A stretch of 64,000 nt of DNA, from the NCBI GenBank assembly GCA_015680685.1, contig MNCI01024239.1, forward strand, positions 288,340 to 352,339, written 5' to 3'. The notes below the pieces were generated by a model, which saw only the letters and a list, made by a program, of their open reading frames with translations, was not told the DNA's origin and searched no databases. Both the position numbers and the translations under genes were made by a program. Below, piece after piece: positions 33,935-46,110 of this stretch; the first letter of the stretch is position 1; each line of letters begins with the position of its first letter. Source of the DNA: Gnetum montanum. Taxonomy: Eukaryota; Streptophyta; Gnetopsida; Gnetales; Gnetaceae.

Positions 33935-34903
33935 AGCCAGTATGTCCAAGGAATGATCGAATATCTTTGATAGTTTCCAGATGATAGGTAATTCCTTAGA
34001 TAACTTTTATTTTCTCAGGGTCTACCTCTATCCCTGTGTGTGAGATTTTATACCCTAGTACTATGCCCTCTTGGACCATCAAATGGCTTTTCTACGAGTT
34101 GAGCCTCAAATTGGTTTCTACACATCTTTTTAACATTTTCTCTAACCAGTCCAAGGCTTGATCAAGTTTGCTCCATAGGTGGAGAAATTATCCATAAAGA
34201 CTTCTACACCATTTCCTATCTGCTATTGGAAGATGCCTAGAACTAGCCATTGAAATGTTGCAAGGGTATTGCACAAGCCAAATAGCATCTGTTTGTATGT
34301 GAACGTTCCCCAATGACTGGTGGACATAGTCTTGGCTTGGTCTTCTGGGGCTATTTGTATTTGGTTATATTGGCTATATCCATCTAGAAAACTGTAATAG
34401 CGATGCCTTGCGATGGTGTCTAAGACTTGGTCGAAAAATGGAAATGGAAAGTGATCTTTGAATGTTGCCATATTTAGTAGCCTAAAATCTATGCACACCC
34501 TCCATTTTCCTCCCTTTTTAGGCATAATAACTAAGGGGCTAACCCATTCGCTATCAACAATGGGGTATATGAACCCATCCTTGAGAAGCTATTCAATTTC
34601 TTCCTTAACTATTCTCTTTAGCTTAGGGTTCAATCACCTTTGTGGTTGTCTTCAAGGCTTCATGGAGGGGTCGGTGTAAATCCTATGTTAGCATATCCTA
34701 GGATCTATTCTAGTTAATTCGGGATATGACCAAGCGAAGGCTTTTGACCATCTATTGATTACCTTTAGCAGTTCTTCTTTTTGTTGAGGAGCAAGCTTAG
34801 AGTTAATTACCAATTTTCCATTTTTAAGGAATGTGTATTCCATACCGGTGGGCAATGGTTTTAGCTCAAGGGGCTCTTGCTTAAATTTCTCAAGGATTTC
34901 CAA
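33935..34903 (-). pseudogene. M2 reverse transcriptase, fused to integrase tail
   Basis: Starts with PTGMEYTFLKNGKLVI. KKGGKWRVCIDFRLLNMATF, HRYYSFLDGYSQYNQIQIAP and TFTYKQMLFGLCNTLATFQ follow in a 100-codon open stretch (34525-34223). The catalytic strand reads VEVFMDNFSTYG, with the second Asp replaced by Asn, so the active site is broken. At about 33940 the thumb end IRSFLGHTGY continues without a frame change into LHTLSMACDL of integrase. RNase H and the integrase core, about 1.5 kb in M1, are deleted. Confidence 0.8.
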
Positions 34904-34909
34904 CTTCTC

Positions 34910-35800
34910 CTAGTTGACATTTTCAAGATTAATACTTGGAAGTTGGTAGTGGACTTGCTCTAATGCGTATATGCTATTGATGTAAGCACAAGTCAAACCC
35001 TCACTTGGTTCCATGCATATGAGTGAATTGCTTTCTTGATCAGCTGTCAGCCACTGGGTGCCTTCTTGTTGTGTGGCTACTGCATATAGGCATCTTTGTA
35101 TGTTGATCACTTGTGCACACTGATCGCATGCAGGCAATGTTACCCTTTGCACAAACCATGACCTCTGCATGCAATTACACCATATTTTATTGTATCTAAT
35201 GCATGGAACTTTCTTCTTCTCAATCTTTTCGAATGTATTTTCTTTTGATATTTCTAACGAAAGATCATAGATTCCTAGGCATGCATCGATGGTGCATAGC
35301 CATGCTCTTCCCATTATGATTGGGAAGTCCCCCTACCATTGTTTACCTGAATCACTAGAAAGTCAACTGGGTATGACCACCCACAAATAGTGGTAACAAT
35401 GTCTTCCACTAGTCCCAATGGGATAGTGATGGATTGGTTGTCCAACTCTAGATGGATGTTGCTCTTTTTTAATGTAGGCAGGTTCTAGGTCTTGTACATT
35501 TCTTGAGAAATCAAGTTGACACTGGAACCTGAATCCAAAAGAGCCTTGCACGAAACATTTCCAGTGATTTGTAAGTATATTAGAGGACTCCCAGGATTAG
35601 AGAATTTCTTGGGAAGGTGGCTAGCTTTGATCCAATCAGTGACGACATGTGTTAGCATGATCGTATGCATTGAGTGTGGTGGTTGAGTTGAAGGAGGCTC
35701 TAAAGTTTTGATTGATACTGAGGCTTCTAAGGAATTAGCTGCTTGTGATTGCAAAGGCTTGGTTGGACTTTTGGTTCTAAGGAAAGGTCTTTTCTTCATG
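34910..35800 (-). pseudogene. M2 aspartic protease and linker
   Basis: Cleaves gag-pol. TDWIKASHLPKKFSNPGSPL leads to the active site CKALLDSGSSVNLISQEMY, with the D-S-G triad intact (open stretch 35799-35485). After frame changes, PIIMGRAWLCTIDACLGIYD is the second half of the domain. A linker has spaced Cys (CDQCAQ, then QRC) that are also present in P3. GTQWLTADQESNSLICMEP leads to RT. Confidence 0.8.
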
Positions 35801-38241
35801 TGGTTGTTGGAACCAATAGTAGGTTGAGAGTTAACAGCCCTTATGGTGTTATGTTGCTGCGTCTAGGTAGGGATTTTAGCTTTCATCGTGGGAGCAGGTG
35901 GCAATCGAGCTATTGGTGGAAGAGATGTAGCCTGATGAGAAGGATGATATGCTTCTGGAATATCACCTTTAGAAGAGGGAGTTCCATAATACTTGCAGGC
36001 TTGGTAGTAAGGTTGAGGAGTGATGTGACTAGTAGAGTCATGTGGGGATATTGGTTGCTGCACGTAATATCCATATGGGTCAGGTTTCCGGTAAGGATAC
36101 TGTTGCCTTGGTGGTGGCATTCCCCATGATTGTGGATGCTGCCACTATTGATATTTCCTAATTGATTGTGGTGGAGTTCCACTGGGATAATATATTAAGA
36201 GTTGGTGGAACTACCTTGGGTTATCTTGAGGATAAGGTAACCTTTGGGGTGTTTGCCTTTTGTTTAATCATGGGTTTAGTGCACACATCCCAGACTCCTG
36301 CAGATGTGAGATTATAGGGCAACATCCCTTAGGATGGTCCTATTGACATATCTCACACCCACTATCATTGTCTTTTTCCTAATCCACAACCTTTTCAATG
36401 ATGAAAACTTTACCCTTACCCTTGCTACGTGCATGTTCAACCTCTTTCTTTTTTCTTTTCTCACTACCTTGCTCTCTAGACTTCTCTACTATTTTAAGAA
36501 TAATTTGAAATCTATTGTCTAGGGAATCCCAAATTTGGCCTACCTTTGTCGAAAATTTTGATGTCATCTTTTGAATAGGCAAATTTTTCCTATCCACTAT
36601 CTCTTTAAGTGTTGACTCTTCTTCATCCTCACAAAATATTACTCCCCTCTTTCGAAGGNCAAGTGTTGACTCTTCTTCATCCTCACAAAATATTACTCCC
36701 CTCTTCCGAAGGGAAGGATATTGGTTATACTCTTCTGCACCTTCTCTCTTTCATAGCTCACCTTCTTCATTAGAAACTTGCTCCAATAGTCTTTGAATTT
36801 GATGGGACCTAAGCTTGGATAGTCTTCCTTGGGCATAAGTCCCAAGGGTTCTTCTCGTTTCATGCTTAAGCCCATCCACAAGATGGTGCAGTTGATCCCT
36901 TTGCGAATAACCATGGCTAGGACAATGATGTAATAGTGCATAGTATCGGCCCATGGCTACATCCAAGGGTTCATTTCCTCCTTGTTTCTAACCTTGGATT
37001 TTCTTTCACAAGTTAGCCAGTCAGGAGTACGTTTGGTACTTATCGTTGAATAATTCTAACATAGTACTCCATTTACAAATAGATTCCAGTTCTAAGGACC
37101 AATACTAGCTTTCTGCTTCTTTTAACTAGTGTCTGTGTGAATAAATTAAGTTTTTGCCATTAGTTCTCTATGTTTTGTAAGGCACACGCATCATGGAATG
37201 CTTGTAAATGATTCTGAGGATCAGTGTTGTATCCCCCTTCAAATCATGGGATATTGTTCATATCTGATCTCTTGATCCTACTATCTTTCTAGTGCCTTGT
37301 TGGAATTCTAACAACCTCAGTTATGTTTAACATACTTCAAGTAGCGAGTAGGGGTTCATCATAATCATCTCGTTCATGGCGTCTATGATGCCTACATTGT
37401 TCCCTACTCTCCCTTCTTCTATGTCGTGACTCTCTAGAGTGCCCTCATCCCCTTTTCTGGCTATTTCGTCTATGACTTCCACTTTGCCTATCTTTATTCC
37501 CATGGTTTCTTTATAACCGTGTTTGGATATTGAACGAGAGGGTGAAGGAGATGATGAAGGTGAAGAAGAAGGAGAACCTTCACCATGACAGTATCTGCTA
37601 CCTTCTCTTCTGCGGTCTCAACCCAGATCACGATTGCGATTAGAATGTCCACCTTTATCATGAGTTTGCATCCCTTTTTTGGACCCTTTATGCCCATTGG
37701 TATTAGGACTTGGGTTATGAATAGTGGAATGAAGGTCCTAATACACAATCCATTGGCCAAAGTCAAGGGGAGGAACATCGTTATGTGGCCGACTTCTTGA
37801 GGTAGCTTCACCACCCTCATTTTTGCTTAAGACATGTGGGGCATCCTAGGACCACTTACCCTTCAAAGACTTATGATGTCTCTCCTGTTGCAAGTCCCTT
37901 TGATGTTGTGCCTCTATGGGATGATATTCTCTCAAGTCATGGCCTTGCATAGTGTATTCTTCATGTAAGTGCAACATGCCAATTTGTGTGAGAGCACGAA
38001 GAAGCATGCTCAGGACTGAACGATCGGGAGGTAATACTATGTTACCTTCTAAGTCTCACCAATGCAGTTGTTCGTATTGATGGAGGATAAAGGTGAAGTC
38101 TGGTATATACTCATCAAGATGAATATATACCACTCAAACTTGTTGAGGGACTGGTAGATCAATGTCATGTGTATTATGCTGTCGATTATTTCTTGTTTCA
38201 GACCTAGGTGGTGAGACGCTTTCGTACAAAGAAGGAGACAT
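35801..38241 (-). pseudogene. M2 gag with zinc knuckle and Pro-rich tail
   Basis: Start codon complement at 38239-38241, following PBS and a ~115-nt leader: MSPSLYESVSPPRSETRNNR. Then DEYIPDFTFILHQ and SMLLRALTQIGM, a basic Ser/His/Arg region (about 37820-37400), and the capsid-like part with RDQLHHLVDG-type sequence near 36900 (Athila-type retrotransposon gag). The knuckle CEIC-x3-HPKGCC is at about 36360-36320. A Pro/Gln/Tyr-rich tail runs to the protease. Stops are mostly TAG or TAA. It includes the N-marked duplication at 36606-36716. Confidence 0.75.
36606..36716. repeat. ~55-bp direct duplication joined at a single N (probable assembly artefact)
   Basis: The sequence from AAGTGTTGACTCTTCTTC to CGAAGG appears twice back to back, differing at one or two bases, with a lone N at 36659 between the copies. 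P3 and M1 have one copy. A single N at the joint points to contig joining rather than biology. Confidence 0.75.
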
Positions 38242-38358
38242 ATTTGTCTATTTAGTGTGCAGTGTAGTCTCATTTATTATTTCCTCAATCAACCCTAAGG
38301 ATTTGTTCCAACGATGTGAATGATTTCCTATGTTCTAGTTAGCACACAAACAACTAAG

Positions 38359-38376
38359 TCCCCAGCAATGGCACCA
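38359..38376 (-). promoter_or_regulatory. M2 primer-binding site (tRNA-Asp type)
   Basis: The complement next to the 5' LTR reads TGGTGCCATTGCTGGGGA. The plant tRNA-Asp 3' end would pair with TGGCGCCGTTGCCGGGGA. The three differences are all C-to-T or G-to-A changes at CpG positions. Confidence 0.75.
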
Positions 38377-38377
38377 A

Positions 38378-39344
38378 TGATGAGCAGCAAGGTACCCCTA
38401 CGCTCAACCATACAAATACGAGTGTTTCATGCATGATCTGGTCGAATTACAAGGACTAAGTGCTTATGCGCCCTTGTGGAACAAGATTGGGTTGGTTGAT
38501 CATTATCTTCCCAAACTTACTTGTATGTCACGATTGTATGGTTAAGTAAGCTTGAGGCATATGATTTTTATAACTTTTATGTTTTTATGTCCTGCTACTA
38601 ATAAGGGAGGAGAGAGAGAGATAACTAAGTGACTAATTTAACTTAACTATTGATTAACTAGGCTTTAACTAATCCTAACACCAGTATCTATCCTCACTTG
38701 CCGTACACATCCTAAACCAGTGCAACACTACTGGGATTACCAAATGCTAGTCATTACTGGGTTACCAAGTGTTACACGCATGCTTGAAGTGATCATACTG
38801 TGTGTGCTAATAACAAAAATGTAAAGTACATAAAATAAAATAAAATAAAATAAATGTAAAAGAAAATAAATAAAAGAAATGAACAAGAAAACAAATCTCA
38901 AGTGCTGCAAGGATGAATCCAAGAGCTCGTCTTTATTTCCATACACAAGGTGTGCTCAGGTACAAAATGCTTGAATAAAGATCCATCCACACTTAGACCT
39001 CCTACTGCGGGCACTTGGAAAATACTCTAACTTGACTCCCAAAAGACCTCTAAAAGACTTCCTTCCAAGACTTCTTCCAAGACTTCCTCCTTTAAATTGT
39101 GCGCCTGGGCATTGTATTTATAGGCTTGGGAGCAACTACTCTAATAATTAGAAAAACTGCCACTCTAATTTTAGAGAAACTGCCACTCTAATTTTAGAGA
39201 AACTTCCCCTCTAATTTTAGAGAAACTAACACTCTAATTTTAGAGAAACTACCACTCTAATTTTAGAGAAACTGCCACTATAATAATTAGAAAACCTACC
39301 ACTCTAATAATTATAATAAACCACTAGAGTAATCACTCTCATCA
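38378..39344 (-). repeat. M2 5' LTR (967 bp)
   Basis: Plus strand runs TGATGAGCAGCAAGG to CACTCTCATCA, followed by the ACATT target duplication. TATA box complement at about 39115-39123. It is longer than the 3' LTR partly because its 23-bp U3 array has about eight units. The conserved TTGGTAATCCCAG and CTTGGTAACCCAG block is near 38720-38775. Confidence 0.9.
39137..39325 (-). repeat. 23-bp minisatellite in M2 5' LTR U3 (about 8 units)
   Basis: Eight consecutive 22-24 bp units of the form ACTCTAATTTTAGAGAAACT plus a CC-ending triplet; the outer ones are variants with TAATAATTAG. Located directly upstream of the TATA box in element orientation. Confidence 0.85.
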
Positions 39345-41528
39345 ACATTCAATTGATCAAAGATGAATTTCTAGACATCACCTCCTTGTTAAAGCTGCTA
39401 GAGGGCCTCATTTACTTGTCTTCTTTTGTTTGATTTCTCTTTCATTGATCTCTTTTTGAAGGTAAACCTAGTCCCTATAATGGTTCTTGATCCTTTTGAA
39501 TCATTCTTCCAGGTAGTGATTTTGATTGTTGATTTTTGACAAAGAGCATGGACCTCCTTCATATAGAGATTGCAATTTTCTATTACCAACTTCCTCAGTT
39601 CCATGGTTACCTTGGCAAGCTACTCTTGCTATTGTCTCATATATTCAACCATCCGGTCTTTTTGAAGCTCAACGTTATGTAGGCGATAGTTGTTGTTGGT
39701 CAGAACTGCATTCTCTTTGTGAATCTCTGATAAGTCCTTCTTAGTGTTATAAGTCATTGTTGTTGCTATGAACTCATCAAAGACTACATTCTCCCTAGCA
39801 TTATTGGCTACTTTAAGTTTATGTTGAACCTACAAAAAATCTTCATCTCTAGTTACGACCTTGCCAAGAACTATGGGGTTAGCAAGGAAAGCTTGTAATT
39901 CCGACAACTTTAGTAGCCAAGTGTTGATTTTTAGCTATGATTGCCTCCAGTTGGGCATTGGTGATGAGGGACTTGCACTTTCCCTTCAAAATTATTGACT
40001 GGGTTGTAGTGATATCATTTGGAAGGTTAAAGACCTTCAAAATCAGTTTCCTAGTCCCCACTAGTCATTCCATCAATTCTTCATGTTGGACTACGCTAAA
40101 TCTTCCACTTTCTGCTCTTGCAAATGTTTGCACATCATTTAGTGTAGCAATATCTAGCACAAATGCCATAGGAGCATTGAGTGCTTCACCACTTAGTTAG
40201 CCACCACCTCAACTGCTATTTCCTGCCCTTGGTGCTACATCACTAAGATGCTTCATCACCTTCCTCTAGGTGTCTCAAGAAGGTAACAACATTTATAGAG
40301 ATCTTTGAAAATTGCTATTATCTTGTAATGGACATTGTTACCTCTCAGGAACTAGGATTTAAGCACGTAGGCACTTACATTCATTGAGTAGAAATCATTA
40401 GTGTCATATCCTTCAACTAGCTATTGGTATAAGTGACCTTGTTTAAGTGACTTAGGGTTGGTCAGTAGACAGAGGGATCATCACTTAGTCTTACTTGTTG
40501 CTACTGTAGGAGTTGCTCACGTAGTTTCTGCATGTGTTTTATTGTAGCACAAGCCTTTGGCGTTATTTCATGTGTGGGTGGTGGTGATAGCTACTTCTCT
40601 TCTTGCATCTTGGTAGGCACCTTGTCTTTCATCATTTCTACCCAAGAGGCAGTAGGAGCATGCCAAAGGATGTTATTTGAATAGTAGGCTATTCCTCCCC
40701 ATTTGTATAATTTTTGAATCAGGCATGGAAAGAAGAGTTTTTTTCTCCCATGTTCATTTTCCTTGAAGCACTTCACTATCTCAAGATAGATTAGTTATGG
40801 AAGATTGACTAGAAATTACCTACTTAGAGTGGTGCATGAATGGGTAGAGAAGGTTATCATCTTACTTGGCCTTACCATTGGATTAAGGTGGTAGGTTACC
40901 ATATTGAAGTATGCTCTTGTGAGTGCACCATATTCTTTGTAGTCAACTCCATAGCACCATTGGACCCACTCCTTTTTCACCTTTTTGGGTCTTCTTGCAT
41001 TGAGATTTCTACGAAGGTCATCCTAGTGTCTAGCAACCTGAGGGCTTGAGAGATGGCCTCCACCAAGTAGGAAACACTAATGTCCTTGATTTTTAATATG
41101 GCATTTGGTTGCCTATTATTCCAAAAGAGATATGTTTCTACCATGTACCATTCTTTACTAGAGGTTAGAATAAGCCATATGGAAGAATTTTGTAAATGAG
41201 TTTTGACTTCTCCTAGAGCAAAGTCCAAGAAGGTACTAAAGTTTAGCTCTTGGAGAACCAAATGTTGAATCTCCTTAGCCTTGATTTACTTAAGGCACGC
41301 ATCTATCAAGGTGACCTCAAGATTTGGAATTGGTCCCAGTGCCTCATCCTAGTGGAATTTCTCTATTTCTACTTCAGGTTCCTCCTAAAGAGGTCTTGTT
41401 GCATGCATTTCAGCTGCTTGTTCATGGGGTTGTTCTAGCTATTGGTCCCTTCTAGTTTTGGGTTGCTTGTTCCTTAGTTGGGATGATCCCACCTCTTATC
41501 TACATTTATCCCTTGTTCTAGGTGCGAT
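39345..41528 (-). pseudogene. M1 ORF3, 5' part (intronless)
   Basis: The leader GCTACCAAAG runs straight into ATCGCACC, where P1 has GCTACTAGAG, a 292-nt intron, then ATGGCACC; the start ATG has become ATC. Conserved pieces: QELNFSTFLDFALGEVKTHL, KEWYMVETYLFWNN, LKIKDISVSYLVEAI, VKCFKENEHGRKKLFFP and CLIQKLYKWGGIAYY, followed by MMKDKVPTKMQEEK. A long coil-like region follows (RKLILKVFNLPNDITTTQ, IIAKNQHLATK). The first block keeps its open stretch 41261-40977. It breaks at the M2 target duplication. Confidence 0.75.
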
Positions 41529-41700
41529 CTTTGGTAGCTATAAGATTGAAGAATGGGATTAATCAAACAAGTGATTTATGAGATATGGGCTCTAGAAGAC
41601 TTTAGGCTCTTGGAATGGCAAAAAATCCTTGTGAATTTGGAAGAAATATGAAAAAATGACAAAGTGTTCATGCATATATATAGAATTTTGTGCTACATCA
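41529..41700 (-). promoter_or_regulatory. M1 internal ORF3 promoter and leader
   Basis: The complement has TATATATATGCATG (about 41682-41669), preceded by GTCGACACAACTTGATG and TTGCATTGATGTAG, motifs also seen upstream of this family's LTR TATA. The TATA-to-start distance is only about 150 bp, against about 450 bp in P1, because the intron is absent. Confidence 0.5.
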
Positions 41701-43130
41701 ATGCAATCACATTGACATGATTACATCAAGTTGTGTCGACATAGCTGCATGCAAAAATTTTGTACATTTAAAAATGAGGAAAAAATAAGAAAATTTTAAA
41801 TAAATTTGAAGTCAAAAGAAAGCCAAAGAAGCCTAGAACATGATGAAATGCTCAAAGATGGCTTAGATAATTCTCAAAAAAGGAGATTTTTCTTGAATAT
41901 CATTAATGAAGGAGTGCACAAATGGACATAATCAATGTAGAACATAAAACATTTGAATGCAAAAATGTCTAATGGATGAGAAACTCAACCAACCCAACCA
42001 AGGAGTATGCAAGTGGGTCCTCCTCATAGTAGGCTCATGCCCTTGCATTCCACCAAACCAAGGAGCTTGTGGCCCATGGATGATTAATGGTTATGGTTAG
42101 TTAATGACCAAATCACCAAAGAAACTATCAGAGAATTTTGACCATATTAAACCAAGACATTGAAACAACATGAGAAAAGGTAGTGAAGTTATGGAAAGAA
42201 TGGGTGGATGAAGTAAAGTTTGGAATGGAGTCTTGTATCGTGGTCACATGAAGTCCCTTGTGGATTTTGTGATTAATATTACTTGATAACTTCCATCCTT
42301 TGTCTGAACTAAAACTAACCACTTCCAGTGACTTTGCATTGACATGCTTAGACTTGTTTACTCCCCAAGGTACAAGAATATACCTATAGATCAATCACCA
42401 TTCCAAAAAGAGAAGAAAAGAGAAGCAAGAAGTGAGATGGACCTTAGTTAGAGGGGATATTTTGGCATGGGTAACATGTCTTTCTAGTACTTTAACCAGT
42501 TCTTATAGCCCATTATTTTGTCTAAAGGATGTTCTTTGAATTTCCATTATTATTATTTTTTGAATTTTTAGATTTTAAGGTGAAAACCACATCATGCACA
42601 AACTTTGCTTTCTATAATTGGTCAATAGCAACATGGTGAGAAATCCATGGAAACACTCATACACCCAAGAGGGTAGGCAAGTACAAAGAGCATCAAATCC
42701 TCTTAAAGTCACACTCTTAACTATCCATTTAATCCTTAACAATTTTGAAAACTACCAAGGTCACAAGTTCATTTAAAGTTTTATTTTAAGAAGGGACCTC
42801 ATTCTTTCAAAATAAGGGAACACCATAGAGTTGTGAAGATTGGTGGATAACATGAACTCACTACTTGTTATCATGAAAAGAAATAATGTCTTAGTTGTCA
42901 ACATCGAAATTCAAATATAGAATCCAAACATTAGCAATCAAATGACATTATGGTACAAACCACCATCAATTAGTAGTTACAATTTCACCAAGTCCTAGCG
43001 GAAATAGAGAAAGAAAGAAAAACATAAGAAAAGCATAAAAGAAATCCAAACCAAATAAAGTAAAATATAGAAAAAATTTAAAAATATTAAAGAAAGGAAA
43101 AATGTACTAAAAATGATGTAAAACAAAAAA
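41701..43130 (-). other. M1 3' spacer
   Basis: Non-coding. Minus-strand blocks shared with relatives: GGAGGACCCACTTGCATACT near 42025-42005, AGAAAGACATGTTACCCATG near 42490-42465, and GTGCATGATGTGGTTTTCAC near 42600-42580. T-rich next to integrase. Confidence 0.5.
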
Positions 43131-44580
43131 AAAGTTAAAAATTGAGGAGCCATATTATTTGGTTTAGTATGGATGACCATCTCTTCCATGACTGAGCTAG
43201 GAGGAGATCTGAAAAATTGAACATGCTTGTCCATCCATCGAGGTGTTGTAGGCATTGGCTCTCTTAGGTTCTTAGAAAGGTTTTATTTATTGCATGTTGA
43301 CTAGAAGCTTTTTATTTGTGCTTTCAAGTTTCTAAATTAACATGGCCCTAGAGGGAAAGGTTTCATAGATAATATAAAGTCCCTTCCACAACATTTGAAA
43401 CTTAGTTCTATATGGCACGTGTGTGGATTCTCGTAGAGGACCTTATCTGCTAGTTGAAATTTTACTTTCTTGATTCTAAGATCATGGCATTGTTTATTAA
43501 AGGTCTTATGCACTTCATTAGATAATAAGGCCATCAACTGATTCTCATCTAGCATGTTGAGATTCATTAACCATTCTTTTTGTGCTAGGATAAGGGCAAG
43601 GCAAAGGTCACAAAAAGATGACAGTGTATGGAGTTCTGCTTGGATAGGAAGAGTTGGTAGCTTTTTGTACATAAGCTCATAGGGAGAGTATCCAATAGGA
43701 AGTTTCCAAGTAGAGAAATAGGTCCAAAGGGCATCGCTGAGGTTTGTACTTCAATCCCTTCTATATTTACTAATGGTTCTTGTTAGTATTTTTGTGATGT
43801 TCATATTTGTAACTTTTGCTTGATCATTAGCTTGGGGGTGGTAGAGTGTTGTTAGTTTATGTTCAACCCCCAAGCACTACATGAGCTTTCAAAAGGTGGT
43901 GCCTATAAAGTGAGTTCCAAGATCATAAATAACTACATGTGACATCTCAAACCTATTTATAACATGTTGTTGTAAAAACTAAGTAACCATAGAAGATGTG
44001 CAATTGGTGACAATCACCACTTTTGCCCACTTAGTACAGTAGTCAACAGATACTATGATGTATGCCTTTCCATTGGACATGGGAGCGATGGAACCTATGA
44101 AGTTGATGTCCCAAATATTGAAGGGCTCCTTTAGTGATTGGATCCACTACTAAGGCTTTTCCATATGGGAAATTATCCCACCATCATGTTGGTAGTGTTC
44201 ATAGGAGCAAATGAAGTGATGGGCATCCTTGAAAAGTGTTGGCTAATAATACCCTACCATGAGTTTTTTAATGGTCATTTGTCTCCCAACATAATTGCCC
44301 CCACAAGGATCCTCATGAACATCTTAAAAGAACATGCAGTTGATCATCATTAGGTACGTACCATTAAACCAGGCCATTAGTGCACACTTTATAAAGATGT
44401 TTATTGATTTCCATAAAGTGTTTTTCCTGGTGAATAAATTGCTATTTCTTCCTATTATCCCATTCCTGTGGCATCTCCTAAGTGAGAAGGTAGGTGAGAA
44501 TGCTATCATACTAGTTGGTTTCAGTGGATACTTGTTTAGTTATTGCTTTGGAAAAGAGAAGTTCATTAGGGAATTGATTT
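43131..44580 (-). pseudogene. M1 integrase
   Basis: From high to low coordinate: zinc-finger region HEDPCGGNYVGRQM and KDAHHFICSYEHYQ (second Cys pair changed to Tyr). Core segments are WDINFIGSIAPMSN (Asn in place of the first Asp), YIIVSVDYCTKWAKVV, VIYDLGTHFIG (second Asp kept) and AKVTNMNITKIL (Lys where Glu is expected). KLPIGYSPYELMYKKLPTLP and LNMLDENQLMALLSNEVHK follow (open stretch 43672-43337), then the C-terminal tail near 43160 matching the HGGDGH tail of P3. Catalytically dead but full length. Confidence 0.75.
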
Positions 44581-44599
44581 GAAAGTGGGCTCTTCTCCT

Positions 44600-45060
44600 C
44601 TTTATTGTTCCATCTTAACTAAGACAAGTGGTTAGTAACCATGTTCTCAGTCCCATTACGATCTACCATTATTAGATCAAATTCTTGTAAGATCAACAGC
44701 CACTATATGACACAGGGGGGCTCACCATTGGCTTATTCATCAAGAACTAGATCACATTGTGGTCCATGTGCACAAACACCTTGTATTCAATCACATGGTG
44801 CTTAAATTTTTCCAAGGAATACACCACTACTATCAATTCATTCTTTGTGGTGGTGTAGTTCAATTGTGTACCCATAATGCTTTTGCTAGCAAAGACATTT
44901 CTAATCATCCAACTACATGAGCATGACTTCCAATGCAAAATTGGATGTGTCCATCATGATGTGGAAGGGTCTAGACTAGTCAAGTGCTCGTAGAATTGGA
45001 GCTTCCATGAGCTTTTTCTTGAGCTATTAGAATGCATGCTTGCATTTCTTAGTATAAACA
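44600..45060 (-). pseudogene. M1 RNase H domain
   Basis: FHIMMDTSNFALEVML carries the first Asp. The TTTKNELIVVVYSLEKFK and HHVIEYKVFVHMDHNVI blocks are in an open stretch (44938-44747), where the usual HTDHNAI reads HMDHNVI. EFDLIMVDRNGTENMVTNHL ends the domain. Order and spacing match P1. Confidence 0.75.
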
Positions 45061-46110
45061 AATGGAGCATCCTTCTTTGTCAACTCTATCAATAGTTTTG
45101 TGATCTTAAAGAAATTCTCAATGAAGCACCTGTAGTAGCTAGTGTGGCTAAGGAATGACCTCACATCTTTGGCTATTTTTGGTTGTCAGGTAATTCCTTG
45201 GATGACCCTTATTTTTAAGGGCCCACCTCAATCCATTTTTGTAAAATTTTGTGCCCCAACACAATGTCCTCCTAGACCATTAAGTGGATTTTCTACCAAT
45301 CGAGCCTAAGGTTTTTCTCCATGCACCCTTTTAGTACTTGCTCAAGATGGTCCAGGGCTTGCTCAAATGTAGCTCCATAGGTGGAGAAGTCATCCATGAA
45401 GACTTCCACCCTGCTACTAATTTACTATTAGAAAATGCTCAGGACCAAGTGTTGGAATGTGTCAAGGGAATTGCATAGGCTGAACAACATCTTTATATAT
45501 GCAAAAGTCCCCCAAGGACTCATGAATATGGTTTTGGCCTCGTCCTCCGATGCTATCTGGATTTGGTTATAGCCACTATAACCATCTAGAAAGCTATAAT
45601 AACAATGCCTAGAAATTATTTTTAACACTTGGTTCACAAATGATAAAGGAAAATGATCTTTGAATGTTGCCATGTTCAACAGACTGAAATTGATATCCAT
45701 TTTTACCTTTCTTTGGCACTATGATGAGTGGGCTAACACACTCACTATCCATAATGGGGTAGATGAACCCTTCATTGAGGAGTTGTTGAATCTTCTCTTT
45801 GACAATCTACTTGAGTTTGGGATTCAACCACTGCTATAGTTGTCTTTTTGGTTTGATGGAGGAATTTGTGTAAATGTGATGTTGGCATATATCCTTGGAC
45901 CAATTCTAGTTAGCTTATGATATGACCAATAAAAGGTTGTTCACCATTTGTTGACCACCTCCAATAGCTTCTTTTTCTACACATGAGCAAGGTTGACATT
46001 AATAATGATTGGCTTGTCATTTTTAAGAAAATTATATCTCATTTCAACTGATAGGTCCTTTAACTCAAGGGGCTCCTATTTAAAGTTCTCAGGGATTTTC
46101 AAATTTCCCC
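45061..46110 (-). pseudogene. M1 reverse transcriptase
   Basis: Begins LSVEMRYNFLKNDKPIII, then DINFSLLNMATFKDHFPLSF, HCYYSFLDGYSGYNQIQIAS and MSPWGTFAYIKMLFSLCN in a 90-codon open stretch (45700-45428). The catalytic strand VEVFMDDFSTYGAT (about 45395-45350) keeps both Asp. The thumb and connection follow to RNase H. Confidence 0.8.

Larger units (their letters stand above)
30865..39344 (-). mobile_element. M2: non-autonomous Athila-like element with an internal pol deletion
   Basis: Complete element bounded by LTRs (30865-31733 and 38378-39344) with a perfect 5-bp target duplication ACATT at 30860-30864 and 39345-39349. Inside: PBS, gag, protease, RT joined in frame to the integrase C-terminus (RNase H and integrase core missing), spacer with a 151-base gap, splice acceptor and short exon, polypurine tract. 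ORF3 is absent. It was inserted in M1's ORF3. Confidence 0.9.

Noticed and set aside
35749-36129. 126-codon plus-strand open stretch
   Set aside because: Antisense of M2's Pro/Gln-rich gag tail.
39137-39325. Regular short repeats as a possible CRISPR array
   Set aside because: The 23-bp units are contiguous without spacers and lie in a plant LTR.
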